This document shows positions 36,240 through 46,995 of a stretch of DNA of 64,000 nucleotides, piece after piece. This DNA is from Synaphobranchus kaupii. Lineage: Eukaryota > Chordata > Actinopteri > Anguilliformes > Synaphobranchidae. Position numbers and translations under genes: made by a program. The notes below the pieces were generated by a model that was given only the letters and a program-made list of their open reading frames with translations, had not been told where the DNA came from and searched no databases. The stretch is taken from assembly GCA_029718625.1 (NCBI GenBank), contig CM056376.1, positions 95,621,705 through 95,685,704 on the forward strand. The letters are read 5' to 3'. The stretch's first letter is position 1. Every line of letters starts with the position of its first letter.

Positions 36240-38309
36240 ATTGACCTATCCTCAGGTGACTAGGTTGTTTAGTGGACAATAAATCATACAATATGCTGGT
36301 CTCATAGCCTTGGCCCCACAGCAGAAAGCCTTAACTGGACCAGTGCTGTGCCTGTAAAGTACTCTGTGTGCACATCAATAAGACACAATGGGGACAGTCG
36401 ACAAAGGGTCAGACATGTGGCCCTCCCTATCCCCTCATGGGGATTGGTAGCTTTTACCAATGCATCCCTAAAGACACAAGTATTGATTTGTTAAAATGAA
36501 CACTCATTGTCTTAAAATGGGGATGTAACTTGTCTGTCTTCTGCAAAAATATTAATATTTCTTATTTTTCTATGAGGGGAAATATGTTAGTACACTGTAC
36601 TCACTCATTTGGGAGATGGGAGATATATATAGGTTTTAGTATGATTATTACTATTACATGTGTATTATTATTATTACTATTAATATTATGCATTTGAGCA
36701 TTTATCTTTTTATATTGTTTCAATAAAATACTTTTTAACCTGGGGTTATGGGTTTGGTGCCAAATACAGTGGGTACTATGTTACTTCTACTGTATTTTCA
36801 AAGAATTGACAACAATGGTCCAGATCAATTTTCAGGGTCTCTATTTTCAAACTTGTAGAATATATTTGAAGGTATACAGGCTGCCAACCAATAAATAAAT
36901 CAATCAATCAACAAATCATTCAACAAAAAATTGCGTTGACCTTTTCTTGGGAAATAAGAAAAAAACCTTCTGGGAAGTTGGAAAATTAAAAATAATTGGC
37001 ACTTTGCACACACATTATATTCAGAAATGCAAAACCTTTCTAACTGAAAAACAGAGAGAAAGCCAGCACTTGGCTTGGACTAGCATGTTACAGCTGGGGG
37101 AGAAGGTTAGGGATGCATGCACAGTAAAAATGGTGGTGTACATTTAACACCAAAGGGAGTCATATAAACACAACAGGGTGTTAAATGTACACCAGCAGTG
37201 TTAGATTTACAACGGCATTTTTGCTGTGTGGATCTAAAGGAAGATTTGAGGAGGAAAATCATTTTCCCATCACAATTGCCACACTTGAACACTTCTGAAA
37301 TTCAACCAGATATTTCTTCTGACTGCTCTTTTTAATTTCAGAGCTTTTTTTAAACCAGAGACAGTGTTTATAATGTAAAATAATTATGTTTGAATGATAA
37401 AGTGCCTGTGTTTGAGATCTGTTATACTTAAAGAAAATATGCAGGCTACCACTTTATTCCTGCAAAGAAGACAAGGAAAATAGTGTAGCGCAGTTCATAG
37501 GAAGGCCATATACTTGTGGAAACTGGTCAAACTGAACAACAGCTGTGCAACTAGGTACTTTTAATGTAGGCTACTTCCATTGTGCAAATAACCCTCACGT
37601 TGCAAAGTACTTTGGCATCACATATTGCATTATTGAATGCAAAATCATTAAAAAGACATCATTAACATTTGATTTGATTAAATACCGTATCATTATGTGA
37701 TGTTTGTCAAATTGTAATTTAAATATCAAACAGGTAAGCAAATTAATTGCTATAATTAGATACTTCATTCATGTCAGTGCTTAGCTGTGCTGGAACATGA
37801 AATACATAATTTGTATTCTGTTGCAAAAAAGAGTTCTTTTTATTTGTTTAGAATAGAAGTAATGCTGAGAGACTTATGAAATGTGTGTGTGCGCGCGTGC
37901 TTGGGTACGTGTGTGTTGTACCGAGTTCGTTGCAGTTCAAAGTTGACCACTAGGTGGACACAAAGATCTAAAATAAAGGTGTTTTTGAGCTACATACAGG
38001 GTATTTCATAAATGTCGGGTTTAGACCAGTTTACTTTTTAATTTTTAATTAGATACTGGCACATTCACTGAAGAGCATTAAAACTAGAAGATAGTGACTT
38101 TGTAGGACACAGCCCTCTGCTTTCAGTGGGTTTTGGTCATAAAATTAAGTAGCCTATTTTTTCAGAACAGAAACTAACGAACTATTGAAATATTTTTTGA
38201 ATTGTGCTCCAGTACTGTCCCCCACTTGCAGCAATGATTTTCATTTCAACTGATACACATTGAATGGTTAAATAAGCCTTACAATGGCTCCACCCCTTGC
38301 TCCACCTCC
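36240..38309. other. Spacer between the two TRIM genes
   Basis: 3' UTR of gene A, then about 1.5 kb with no recognisable gene. A short GTGTGCGCGCG tract lies near 37885. Confidence 0.5.
36278..36283 (+). terminator. Polyadenylation signal, TRIM gene A (proximal)
   Basis: AATAAA 42 bp after the stop codon. A second AATAAA at 36722-36727 would give a longer 3' UTR. Confidence 0.5.
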
Positions 38310-38347
38310 TATAAGAGGCAGCCGTGACCGGAAATAGGAAAGAGAAA
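38310..38347 (+). promoter_or_regulatory. TATA-like box and ISRE-like motif upstream of TRIM gene B
   Basis: TATAAG at 38310-38315 is followed by GAAATAGGAAAGAGAAAG; GAAAGAGAAA at 38338-38347 matches the GAAANNGAAA interferon-response core. It lies about 320 bp before the start codon, so transcription could start just downstream. Neither motif is proven. Confidence 0.4.
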
Positions 38348-38664
38348 GTCAAGTTTGTGGAGTTTTTGAGAGTGCACTTACGTTTATGTGACAGGTAGCC
38401 TATTTTATTAAATTATTTTTTTTTAAACAACCAGGAAATCGGAATCGGTAATGTATTTTCTGTGAGAAAGAACAAGATTGAAAAAAAATCGAAGGTGTCG
38501 TTAATAAACGGACAGAGCAGTTTCTAGCTATCCAACTCAGATAAGAAACCAACATTGCTGCCAGCAAAGAAAGGCTGCCATTGTTCGCGTATCGTTTTTG
38601 TCAGCAAGACTGCCTGGACTTTAACCAGAGACAGTACAGGCTAGAAGCTGTAGTGACGGAAGGA

Positions 38665-41600
38665 ATGGCAGGCAGACTCTCTCTTTCGGAAGAGGACCTC
38701 TCCTGTCCCGTGTGCTGCGATATATTCCGGGAGCCGGTGGTCCTGCCGTGCAGCCACAGCTTCTGTAAGGCCTGTCTGCAGCAGTACTGGACCAAGAAGA
38801 TATCCAGTCGAGACTGTCCGTTGTGCAGGAGCGAATCTTCCACAGATGAGCCTGTCGTCAGCCTGACTCTGAAAAACCTGTGCGACTCGTATGTGAAAGA
38901 TAGCTGCGTACGGGGGACAGCGGAGGGGGAGGAGACGGGAGAGTTGTGCAGTCAACATGGGGAGATACTAAAACTGTTCTGTCTGGAAGACGGCCAGCCT
39001 ATTTGCGTTGTCTGCCACACCTCCAGAAAGCACAAACATCACGAGTGTTGTCCGGTGGGCGAGGCAGTGCTGGAATTCAAGGTGAGGGGAAGCAGTACTG
39101 TAGTTGACAGTATGCTGTCGTTTGACAGTTTGCTGTCGTTTGACAGTTTCTTTGTTTTTCATTAGTGGACATTTTGGGACATGTAGGGCCTTGTTTGTGC
39201 CCTGCAAGCTAAAGGGGGATACCAGCAAAAAACAGCAATTAGGCATTTCCATTGTGAAGTGTTGTATGCTGTTACCCAGAACCCTATTTATTTTCAGGTC
39301 ACAAGGTCCTAAGTTCAGACCCCAGAGGCTTCTGACAGATTTTATTTTATTTTTTTAACCTTATTTTACCAATTCTGTCTCTACGTTAATGAAATGTTAC
39401 ATGCTATCCACACAGAGGTCACAGCAGAGGTCCATTTTGATAATTTTGTGCATATTTATAGTTCTCCTTCAACTAATATACTGTATATTCCTATCCACCA
39501 TACACGTTTCTCCGCAACTTCTTTACATAATGTTATGACTATCATTCCACCATGTCAATCATAATGTAGTAACCATAAAGGTGAAATTACACTTCCTTGG
39601 TTCTAATTATGTAGTCCTCATACAAGTCACCTTTCAAGGACTATGTCATGTGGAGTAGTTCCGGTTCAAGGGAATAATTACTGTTGAATCTATAGCAAAT
39701 AGGTACAAACCAGTACAACCCTGCTGAAAATTCCAGCTAAGGCCAGCTGGGATTCTAAATTGGTTTAAGCTGTGTTTTTGACACACTGCTAGCTGGTCAT
39801 AGCTGGTCATGTGGCTGGTCAAAGCTGGTTAATCTGGCAGAGTAAGCTGATGGCCAAACTGATGGTCGACCAGCTAAAACCAGCTAGAAGTGTTGAAAAC
39901 ACAGCTTAAGGTATGAAGCGCCCCTTCTAACAAAAATCTAACTTTGACACGCTCACACACACTATTGAGATTACAGTAGTGTGTGTGAGAGGTACGCGCA
40001 TGTCTCAAAAGTGTCTCACACACAACTGAAATGTCTCGTGTGTCTCACACACACAACTGAAATGTCTTGTGTCTCTCACACACACACACAACTGAAATGT
40101 CTTGTGTCTCTCACACACACACAACTGAAATGTCTTGTGTCTCTCACACACACACACAACTGAAATGTCTTGTGTCTCTCACACACACACAACTGAAATG
40201 TCTAGTGTCTCTCTGATCTATTTGCTCATGATATATCATATTGAGGTCGCCCTGGAAAACCACTCAGAGTAGTAGGGGGAAGCGAGACACGTTGGGAAGG
40301 TTCATCATACTGATGCAATAAGGACCGAAAGCACCTGTAGATTGCATCTAAAGCACCAGAGCACTCTTCTTGTCCCGGTCTGTCGGATGCAGACCTACTG
40401 ACCACATTGAGCAACGAACTTATTGTTCTAGTATGGTCATCAAGATCTCTATACAGGCCCTCCAAAGCCACGTTGTCTTGTGTCTCCCTTTGAATGCCTT
40501 CGATGCAACGCAGTGTACTTATAAAGAAATTAACGAGGTCTTTGTTGGCTTTCACCTCCACAAACACGACAACTTCATAAAATAATAAAAATGCAGAGAA
40601 ATACATGCCGAATCCCAACTGTTCCTTCTTGAGCTAGCGAGAGTAGATTTTGCCTTCACTTGACAGTTCCCATAATTATCACCTATGCGAGAGCTGAGGC
40701 AATCATATGCACTAATTTTTCAATAGTGTGTGTGAGAGGCTGAGTTGCGCTCTCACACACACAACTGAAATTTCAATAGTGTGTGTGTGAGAGACCGAGA
40801 CATTTCAGTTGTGTGTGTGTGACAGACACGAGACATTTCAGTTGTGTGTGTGTGTGTGTGTGAGAGACACGAGACATTTCAGTTGTGTGTGTGTGTGTGT
40901 GTGAGAGACACGAGACATTTCAGTTGTGTGTGTGAGAGACATTTCACGTATGTGTGTGCGCGTACCTCTCACACACACTACTGAAATCTCAATAGTGTGT
41001 GTGAGCGTGTCAAAGTTAGATTTTTGTTACGAGGGGCAGTTCATGTTAAGGGGTAACAAATACGCTGGTTTAGCTAGACCCCGCCCCCTTTTGAAATTTT
41101 AAAAATGAAATCTGGGCGTGATAAGGTAATAATATAGGAGCTGAGCTCTAGGTATCAAACCACGCCCCAGCGATTTTTTTTCACTAGTAGCCAAAAGCCC
41201 ATTCTGCTCTGAACAGCACTCATGGCGGCTGCTTTGTTCCACTCACTCTCTCTCTCTATCTCCCTCTCTCGCTATCTCTCTCTCACTCACACACAAACAA
41301 ACACACTAGCTCCAGCTAATGCCGAGCCCAAGAAGCTAGCCGCTGCCGAGGCAGAAGCAATGGTGGAGTATGCGGCACGCATAGCCTCGTTTGGGCTTAT
41401 AATGATGCGGCCAGTAAACAACAAATCACACGCTGTAAAAATAGTTACCCATGGCATGTAGGCTACTCATTTTACACAGGCTTTGGGCAATCACACTACC
41501 TGAAAGATATCAACAATATTGGTTTCCATATATATTTTTTGTTTTTTAAATTTATTTATTTATAAACAAGCTAGCTATTTTCTAAGCTAGACTGAAAAAC

Positions 41601-43946
41601 GAACTATCAAAAAATAAGGGACTATCAAGCTAACTATAAAAAAAATACCAAAAATAGCTTACTAGGCCTATAACTTACTAGAATATTCAAAAAAGCCAAA
41701 CTGTAAGCTAACTATATATATATATCGCTCGCTCTTTCTCTCCTATCTCCTCTCCCCGTCCACGGCACACAGATCGACCGCTGAGATTCACTTTTATAGC
41801 TGGGGTGTAGCCCCCCCTTGCTCCAAAACTTCAGGGTGTAGCTGTACAGATTTCTATTTCGTCACCTGGATGAAGTTTCTGGCCAATGACAGACTGGACG
41901 TGTGCAGTACCTAACGTTTTACCACTAGAGACACTTTTGAGCCAGATTCTTTGGGTTTACCCTGTTTTGCGCTGACTACAGTAAAATGTCAAGATTTGGA
42001 CCAGAATCAATCAGTAACACTTCAAAAAAAACAAATGTATCATTTCTCATCAAAAATAAATGGTTTTACTGTTTTGTTACCCTTTAACCCAGCTTGACCA
42101 GTTTATGCTGGTTTAAGCTGGAATTTTCAGCAAGGAAACTACTCAAAAGCCTCCGTTGCACACAAAATGATTGGATCAATTCAGTCTCCTGTTCCACACA
42201 TTTGGGGTTCATGAAACCTCCCATCTGCAGCCGCATGGTCTCACCCCCAAATGATGCTGTCTCTTCCCAGGCGGAAATGAGGACCGCACTGACGACCCTG
42301 CGAGGGAAGTGGGAGACCTTTGGCAAAGCTAGACAGGACTGTGAAAAGACTGCAGCTCACATAAAGGTAGCAGCAGCCGCCTGTGTTGTGGATTTCAAAA
42401 CTTGTCATATCGCAGTTTAATCCAAGGTAAAAGGGTCTTATTTTAGATGCAGGCTCGGCAGACGGAGGAGCGGATAAAGGACGACTTTGAGAAGCTTCAC
42501 CATTTCCTCCGAGTTGAGGAGCAGGTCAGGGTGACTGCGCTGAAAGAGGAAGAGGAAGAGAAGAGCCAGATGATGAAGGCGAAGATTGATGCATTGGAGA
42601 GAAACATGACGTCCCTCTCTGACACTATCAGAGCCATAGAAGAGGAGATTCAGGTGGACGACATATCACTCCTGCATGTAAGCGCATCGTCACTTTTACT
42701 CTGTCTGTCCTTCTTACTGCCTTTTATGTTGGAATTATGATGTCGTATTTTATGAATGACCACCTGGCTAATTTTCATTGTTTATGATAAATGTCATTGA
42801 GTGTATTTTGATAGACCAACTCATGAGATCATTATCTTTCTCTTGAGCTGATTATTTATGAAATGCTTTTCATACATTGTGATGCTGATACAAATAGATG
42901 ATCAATACCTTCCCATGCCAAACTGAAAATTGAAGACGGTACATTATTTTGTTTTTTCAGAAATACAAGACCACAATGAAAAGGTATGTGAACTGCTTTC
43001 TGCCTTTTTTTTTAACTTGTTCTATTTTACATGAGGATAGAACTGAGTCCTTAAACTCCTGGGTGTTATTGCAGAGCCCAGCCCACATTTCAGGATCCAG
43101 ATCAGAGTTCAGGGGTGCTGATCAATGTAGCCTCATACCTGGGATCTCTGAGATACAAAGTATGGGAGATGATGCTGGAAATGGTGCAATACAGTGAGTA
43201 TGGGGGGGTGCGGTTTAAAAAGGGGGAGGGGCGAATGAATTATAATCAACCCAGGAGAGTGTCTGACGGGTGTCACTCAGGTAAACCTTCCCAGTTGTCT
43301 CAAACAGCTTCCCTATACAGGCATATACTCAGGGGCAATACAAGCATCTATAAAAATATATAGCACTCACCTTCTCTTTCTCGCTCCGTCTCTACCTCCA
43401 GCTCCTGTGACTCTGGACCCCAACACTGCCGCCCCTTGGCTTATTCTCTCCGAAGATCTGACAACCGTTGCAGACAGCGAAGAGAAACAGCAGCTCCCTG
43501 ACAACCCTGAGCGGTTCAACCTAGATACGGCCGTGCTGGGTGCCGTGGGGTTCAGCTCAGGGTCTCATTCGTGGGACGTGGAGGTCGGGGACAACACAGC
43601 ATGGGTCCTGGGAGTAGCTAAAGAGTCTGTCCAAAGGAAAGAAAAAGTTCCCTCTGTCCTGAAGAATGGATACCTGTCCGTATACTATTATCACAAGATG
43701 TACTTTGCCGGGACATCGCCCCTGACACGCCTTAACCTTAAGAAGACTCCCCAAATAATTAGAGTGATACTGGACTGTGATAGAGGCAAAGTGACCTTCT
43801 CTGATCCCTCTGACCGCACCCAGATCTACACCTTCAAACACACCTTCACTGAGATGGTGTTCCCATACTTCTGGGTTGGCTCTAAAGAGTGCCCTCTGAG
43901 AATCTTGCCACTGGAGGCGTCAGTAATTCAGCAGCATTCCGGTTAA
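38665..43946 (+). CDS. TRIM gene B: RING/B-box/coiled-coil/PRY-SPRY E3 ligase (476 aa, six exons)
   Basis: Exons 38665-39081, 42271-42366, 42447-42677, 42961-42983, 43075-43193, 43402-43946, with the same sizes and phases as gene A and an open 476-codon frame. The first in-frame ATG is at 38665; the upstream open frame has no ATG start. RING C14, C17, C29, H31, C34, C37, C51, C54 and B-box2 C95, H98, C106, D109, C114, C117, H123, H126 are complete. Exon 3 has the strongest coiled-coil character (KEEEEEKSQMMKAKIDALER). SPRY shows TLDPNTAAPWL, SHSWDVEVG, WVLGVAKE and GKVTFSDP. The role is presumed as for gene A: ubiquitin ligation to a SPRY-selected target. The SPRY loops differ clearly from A, so the ligands may differ. 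AATAAA at 44158. Intron 1 (3.2 kb) is filled with transposons. Confidence 0.9.
39960..40210. repeat. Minisatellite, units of about 33 bp with CA runs
   Basis: Repeated TGTCTCTCACACACACACA plus ACTGAAATGTCTTG. A reverse-complement array with the same motif lies at 40730-40985, so the pair forms inverted arms. Confidence 0.85.
40226..40618 (-). CDS. Unnamed 130-aa ORF inside TTAA element 1
   Basis: The open frame starts MGFGMYFSAFLLFYEVVVF and ends GFPGRPQYDIS just before the minisatellite. The first ~20 residues are hydrophobic. The rest is a predicted helical, acidic domain (residues 24-105), followed by a proline-glycine linker. From memory, the PGRPxYDIS linker resembles the segment before a helix-turn-helix in fish integrase-core (rve) transposon proteins, so this may be the N-terminal exon of such a protein. 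No integrase domain is present here. Function unknown; it is probably mobile-element derived rather than a host gene. Confidence 0.45.
   Translation of the reverse strand: MGFGMYFSAFLLFYEVVVFVEVKANKDLVNFFISTLRCIEGIQRETQDNVALEGLYRDLDDHTRTISSLLNVVSRSASDRPGQEECSGALDAIYRCFRSLLHQYDEPSQRVSLPPTTLSGFPGRPQYDIS
40730..40985. repeat. Minisatellite, inverted partner of 39960-40210
   Basis: GT runs alternating with GAGACATTTCAGTTGTGTG; reverse complement of the left array. Confidence 0.85.
41050..42083. mobile_element. TTAA-flanked element 2 in intron 1 of TRIM gene B
   Basis: Flanked by TTAA at 41046-41049 (shared with element 1) and 42084-42087. The inverted ends are GGGGTAACAAA and TTTTGTTACCC. An open frame at 41222-41461 (MAAALFHS..., then an Ala-rich stretch) has no known domain. 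No transposase recognised. Confidence 0.75.
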
Positions 43947-43949
43947 ACA

Positions 43950-45160
43950 CGGAGAAGCATGCCCATAATTCACATTTTTGCTCTAATCTCAATTTGTGTC
44001 CTGGTGTAATTACCTTTGTTGTAAAATCAGCGCATCCTTTTTAAAGTCCACAAGTAACTCAAGCCATATAATTCATGCTGGTCCTTTAACTTGTATAAAG
44101 GGAGTCTACTGCTAAATACAAGGCATGTGGTCTTGTATTTTATGCATGATGGATTTCAATAAAATTGTGTGATAAATGATTTCATTTAAATGTATTTATT
44201 TTGCTTTTAGACTGCTACTGTAGAGCATTAATCCAAATCCAAATGAGTGACATGTAAAAAGCGCACCCTTCATTTTTCATTTTTGTATTTTGAGAGTGAG
44301 TTAATTATTTACTCTGCCTTTTACACTTCTGCTGTTGTTTGTGAATACCACTAAAACAGCACGAGTTCATTACAATTGACTAAATCGCACAGCTCTTGAA
44401 TTGTATTGGAAATTGTCACGGTTTATACGGCCAAAACGTTCTAATATTTAATCCAGAAATAATAGCAAGTGTGCTGTATTATAGGGCATAGTATTACTTT
44501 GTGATAGACATTCAGTACACTGCTCCAATGCTAAATATTAATTCTCTATTCTGATTAATAACTGATAATAGCAGTTATTTGCATGTTTTTTCTCTGCCAA
44601 ATGGGTAATTCAGGGGAATTCCATAAAGGTTCAATTTTACCTGCTCTAGATTGTTTTACAGAGCTTGTGTTGACATACTATCAGTGGTATATTCACTCAA
44701 ATTCATGCATATGCATAGTATAAGTAAAATGGAGCCAGGCCTCCATTTGTACATATGTCCACAGATTCTACTAACCTGTATGCTAATATGTTAATCAATT
44801 GATATAGTATGTGGATAACACACCTGTTTTAATTTACAGAAGCAAATGCACTTCCTATGCACAAACAATATAGCAACTATAAATGGAAGGAGATAATTAC
44901 ATTACATTACAATTGATTGGCATGAGCTCTTCTCCAGAGTGACCTACAAAAATGTGAAACATCAATGTTAGTCTCGGGAATACAAAAGTGCAGTATCACC
45001 AAGGCGGAACAGAAGGCCCATTTATAATCAATAGGTGTAATGTAAACAAACCAATGTTGATCAGATCAAAGTTCTATTGGATTTCTGATCTATATAATAT
45101 TTAAAGCTGAGCACGGTTAGTGACCATGAGCTCCGAAATAAAGGTGTGTCTCTTCTCAGT
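43950..45160. other. Spacer between TRIM gene B and the deaminase gene
   Basis: 3' UTR of TRIM gene B up to about 44180, then AT-rich DNA without genes. A degenerate L2-type tail (TACATTACATTACAATTGAT) lies at about 44895-44950. Confidence 0.5.
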
Positions 45161-45168
45161 AGCAGATC

Positions 45169-45176
45169 TATAAATA
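45169..45176 (+). promoter_or_regulatory. TATA box of the secreted deaminase gene
   Basis: TATAAATA 88 bp before the start codon, which would place the transcription start near 45200 and give a short 5' leader of about 65 nt. Confidence 0.55.
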
Positions 45177-45263
45177 CTAGGATGCTGGAACTTTCAGACA
45201 CCAACAGACAGATCAGCCCCTGATACAGAGCAAGATTCATAGCATTCACTCAGAGAAGCAAAC

Positions 45264-46995
45264 ATGGTGGGTACTATTTATTCATTCTCCATTTCGCACT
45301 GCCTAATTGCACTACAAAATCATGTACACATCATTCCATAAAGTCAATTGTAACCGATTCAAAACATATTATAATTATTACTATTATTGCTAGATGAGAT
45401 AATTCGTCAAATACCTTATTGCTGTTGCTATGCTACTACTACTATTGCTAATAATAATAATAATAATAAACTATTCATATAGTGTCTTTCATATAATGCC
45501 AACATTTGACAATCCTAAAAAAAAATTTTGCCATTGTAAAAAAAAGTCAAATATAATAAGTAATGTGAGAGTGTAATGATACAGTGTCTGAAGCTGTTAT
45601 GTCTTACAGGTTGGAATCAGGGTGTGGACAGAAACTCTTCTATTTCTCTCTCTCTCCCTCTTTGCCAATAGAGGGGAGAGTGCTTTGTCTCCTGGCGCCC
45701 TCTCCGCCATCATTACTGATATGTATGGAAGGTGAAGATCTTTTTTTGCATTAAACATATATTCTGGCTATAATTTCATAAAACAACAAACTAATAAAAG
45801 GGCTGTTTCATTCTTTGTTATCTTTGTACCTGTTTTTTTAATCAGAAAATGTATTCCTGATTCATACCTGTCTTAAAGCAGCTCTATGCTCCTGATCCAA
45901 TCTGCCTACCCCCCCCCCCCCCCCCCCCCCCCCCCTTCATTTTAGAATCTTTGTTTCACAATAAAAATGTGTTATTTCATAGGCTTTTTAAATTCCAGAT
46001 ATATTGTGGTTTTCCTGGCAAAACACACATTTCATTGGCACATTGGTACTGTGCCATGCTGCAAACAGCCCGTGTCTCACCCTCTCCACTAGAACTCTAT
46101 AATACATTACATACTCATACATACTACATACTCAACAATAAATAGTTAATCTACACCATCATGTCACAGGAAAATATTAACATTGAAACATGTAATTCCT
46201 CTACAGGTTTGATCAAATTAAATTAAAGGAACTTCTGGCAAAAAGTGAATTTAAGTGAGTGAATTTACATGAATTCCCTTTTCTATGGTATATTTTTAAA
46301 TGATGAAAATGTTAAATAATGATGATGGTTCAAGGGTTTATTCACAAAATATCTACCGCTTAACTCTTGTGACCAATTAAATTCAAATTTGACATACTTA
46401 TTCAAAGGTAACCATTAACCCTCATGTCTCTGTAAATAATATTACAGTTTGTCTTGTTTTTGGTAGAGGTGAACAGTACAGTATTGCTCTCCAGCTCTCA
46501 AAACAAGACTGTAACCATGGGAAAATGGACAGCTCCATCCCTGCTGACTTCAAGACACTCAGAGAGGCTATATCAAATGGGGCAGTGTTCCAGGAAGGGC
46601 AGTTAGTGGCAGCAATCCCCAAGAAACATAAAAGCTGGTCAGGAATAGAGTACACAGGCCATGCTGAATATCGAATTCTCAGCAAATTACAAACCATTCC
46701 ACAATCTGAATGTCTTATTGTCTACACTCACTTTAGTCCTTGTACATCAAAGTGCATTAATAGTGATAATAGAAATAATATATTAAATTTACTCAGTAAC
46801 TTAAATCAAGACACTGGCTACAAGGCACTTGTTTTCAGTAAGGTGTTTCATAGGGACATCCAAGAGAATACTTACAACTTGCTGAAGCAAATCAAAGATA
46901 TCCAAATTTACTGCTGCCCACAAAGGGGTGGAAGTGTGACCTGTGCAGAGTTTGACAGAAATGGAGGGGTAAACCAGCACTGTCTATCTATGTAA
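45264..46995 (+). CDS. Secreted AID/APOBEC-like deaminase-fold protein (SNAD-like), 233 aa, four exons
   Basis: Exons 45264-45266 (just the ATG), 45610-45731, 46207-46254, 46467-46995; introns are GT..AG and the joined frame is open. Residues 1-26 are a signal peptide (MVGIRVWTETLLFLSLSLF, cleavage probably near GESA). The zinc-deaminase signature is complete: H123-A-E125 in YTGHAEYRIL, then P149-C150-x3-C154 in FSPCTSKC. In the family, His and two Cys bind zinc and Glu shuttles the proton in base deamination. The order of predicted strands and helices (YSIALQL, HAE helix, ECLIVYTHFSPC, YKALVFSKV, IQIYCC) fits the AID/APOBEC-like fold. A signal peptide plus this core matches the secreted novel deaminases (SNADs) reported in ray-finned fishes; substrate and role are unknown. 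Extra cysteines suit an exported protein. The catalytic activity is inferred. Confidence 0.75.
45909..45935. repeat. Homopolymer of 27 C in intron 2 of the deaminase gene
   Basis: An uninterrupted C run; the complementary G run could form a quadruplex. Its true length is prone to sequencing error. Confidence 0.9.

Larger units (their letters stand above)
39910..41045 (-). mobile_element. TTAA-flanked element 1 in intron 1 of TRIM gene B
   Basis: Flanked by TTAA at 39906-39909 and 41046-41049. The inverted ends contain ATGAAGCGCCCCTTCTAAC and its counterpart, followed by AAAAATCTAACTTTGACACG on both sides. Large minisatellites (units with ACTGAAATGTCTTGTG plus CA/GT runs) lie just inside both ends. 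It contains the 130-aa ORF at 40226-40618. Confidence 0.75.
39723..42132. mobile_element. AGCTGG-rich inverted-repeat element, split by two TTAA elements
   Basis: The left end TGCTGAAAATTCCAGCT and right end AGCTGGAATTTTCAGCA are inverted repeats. The interior at 39725-39905 is made of AGCTGGTCA-type repeats and resumes at 42088. Removing the two insertions leaves a unit of about 230 bp, a size typical of MITEs. Confidence 0.7.

Noticed and set aside
38581..39165. A longer N-terminus for TRIM gene B starting at 38581
   Set aside because: That position is TTG, not ATG. The ATG at 38665 gives exon 1 the same 417-nt length as in gene A.
39960..40985. CRISPR-like array of regularly spaced repeats
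   Set aside because: The genome is clearly eukaryotic. The spacers are CA/GT microsatellite, and the array is mirrored in an inverted copy, so this is minisatellite DNA inside a transposon.
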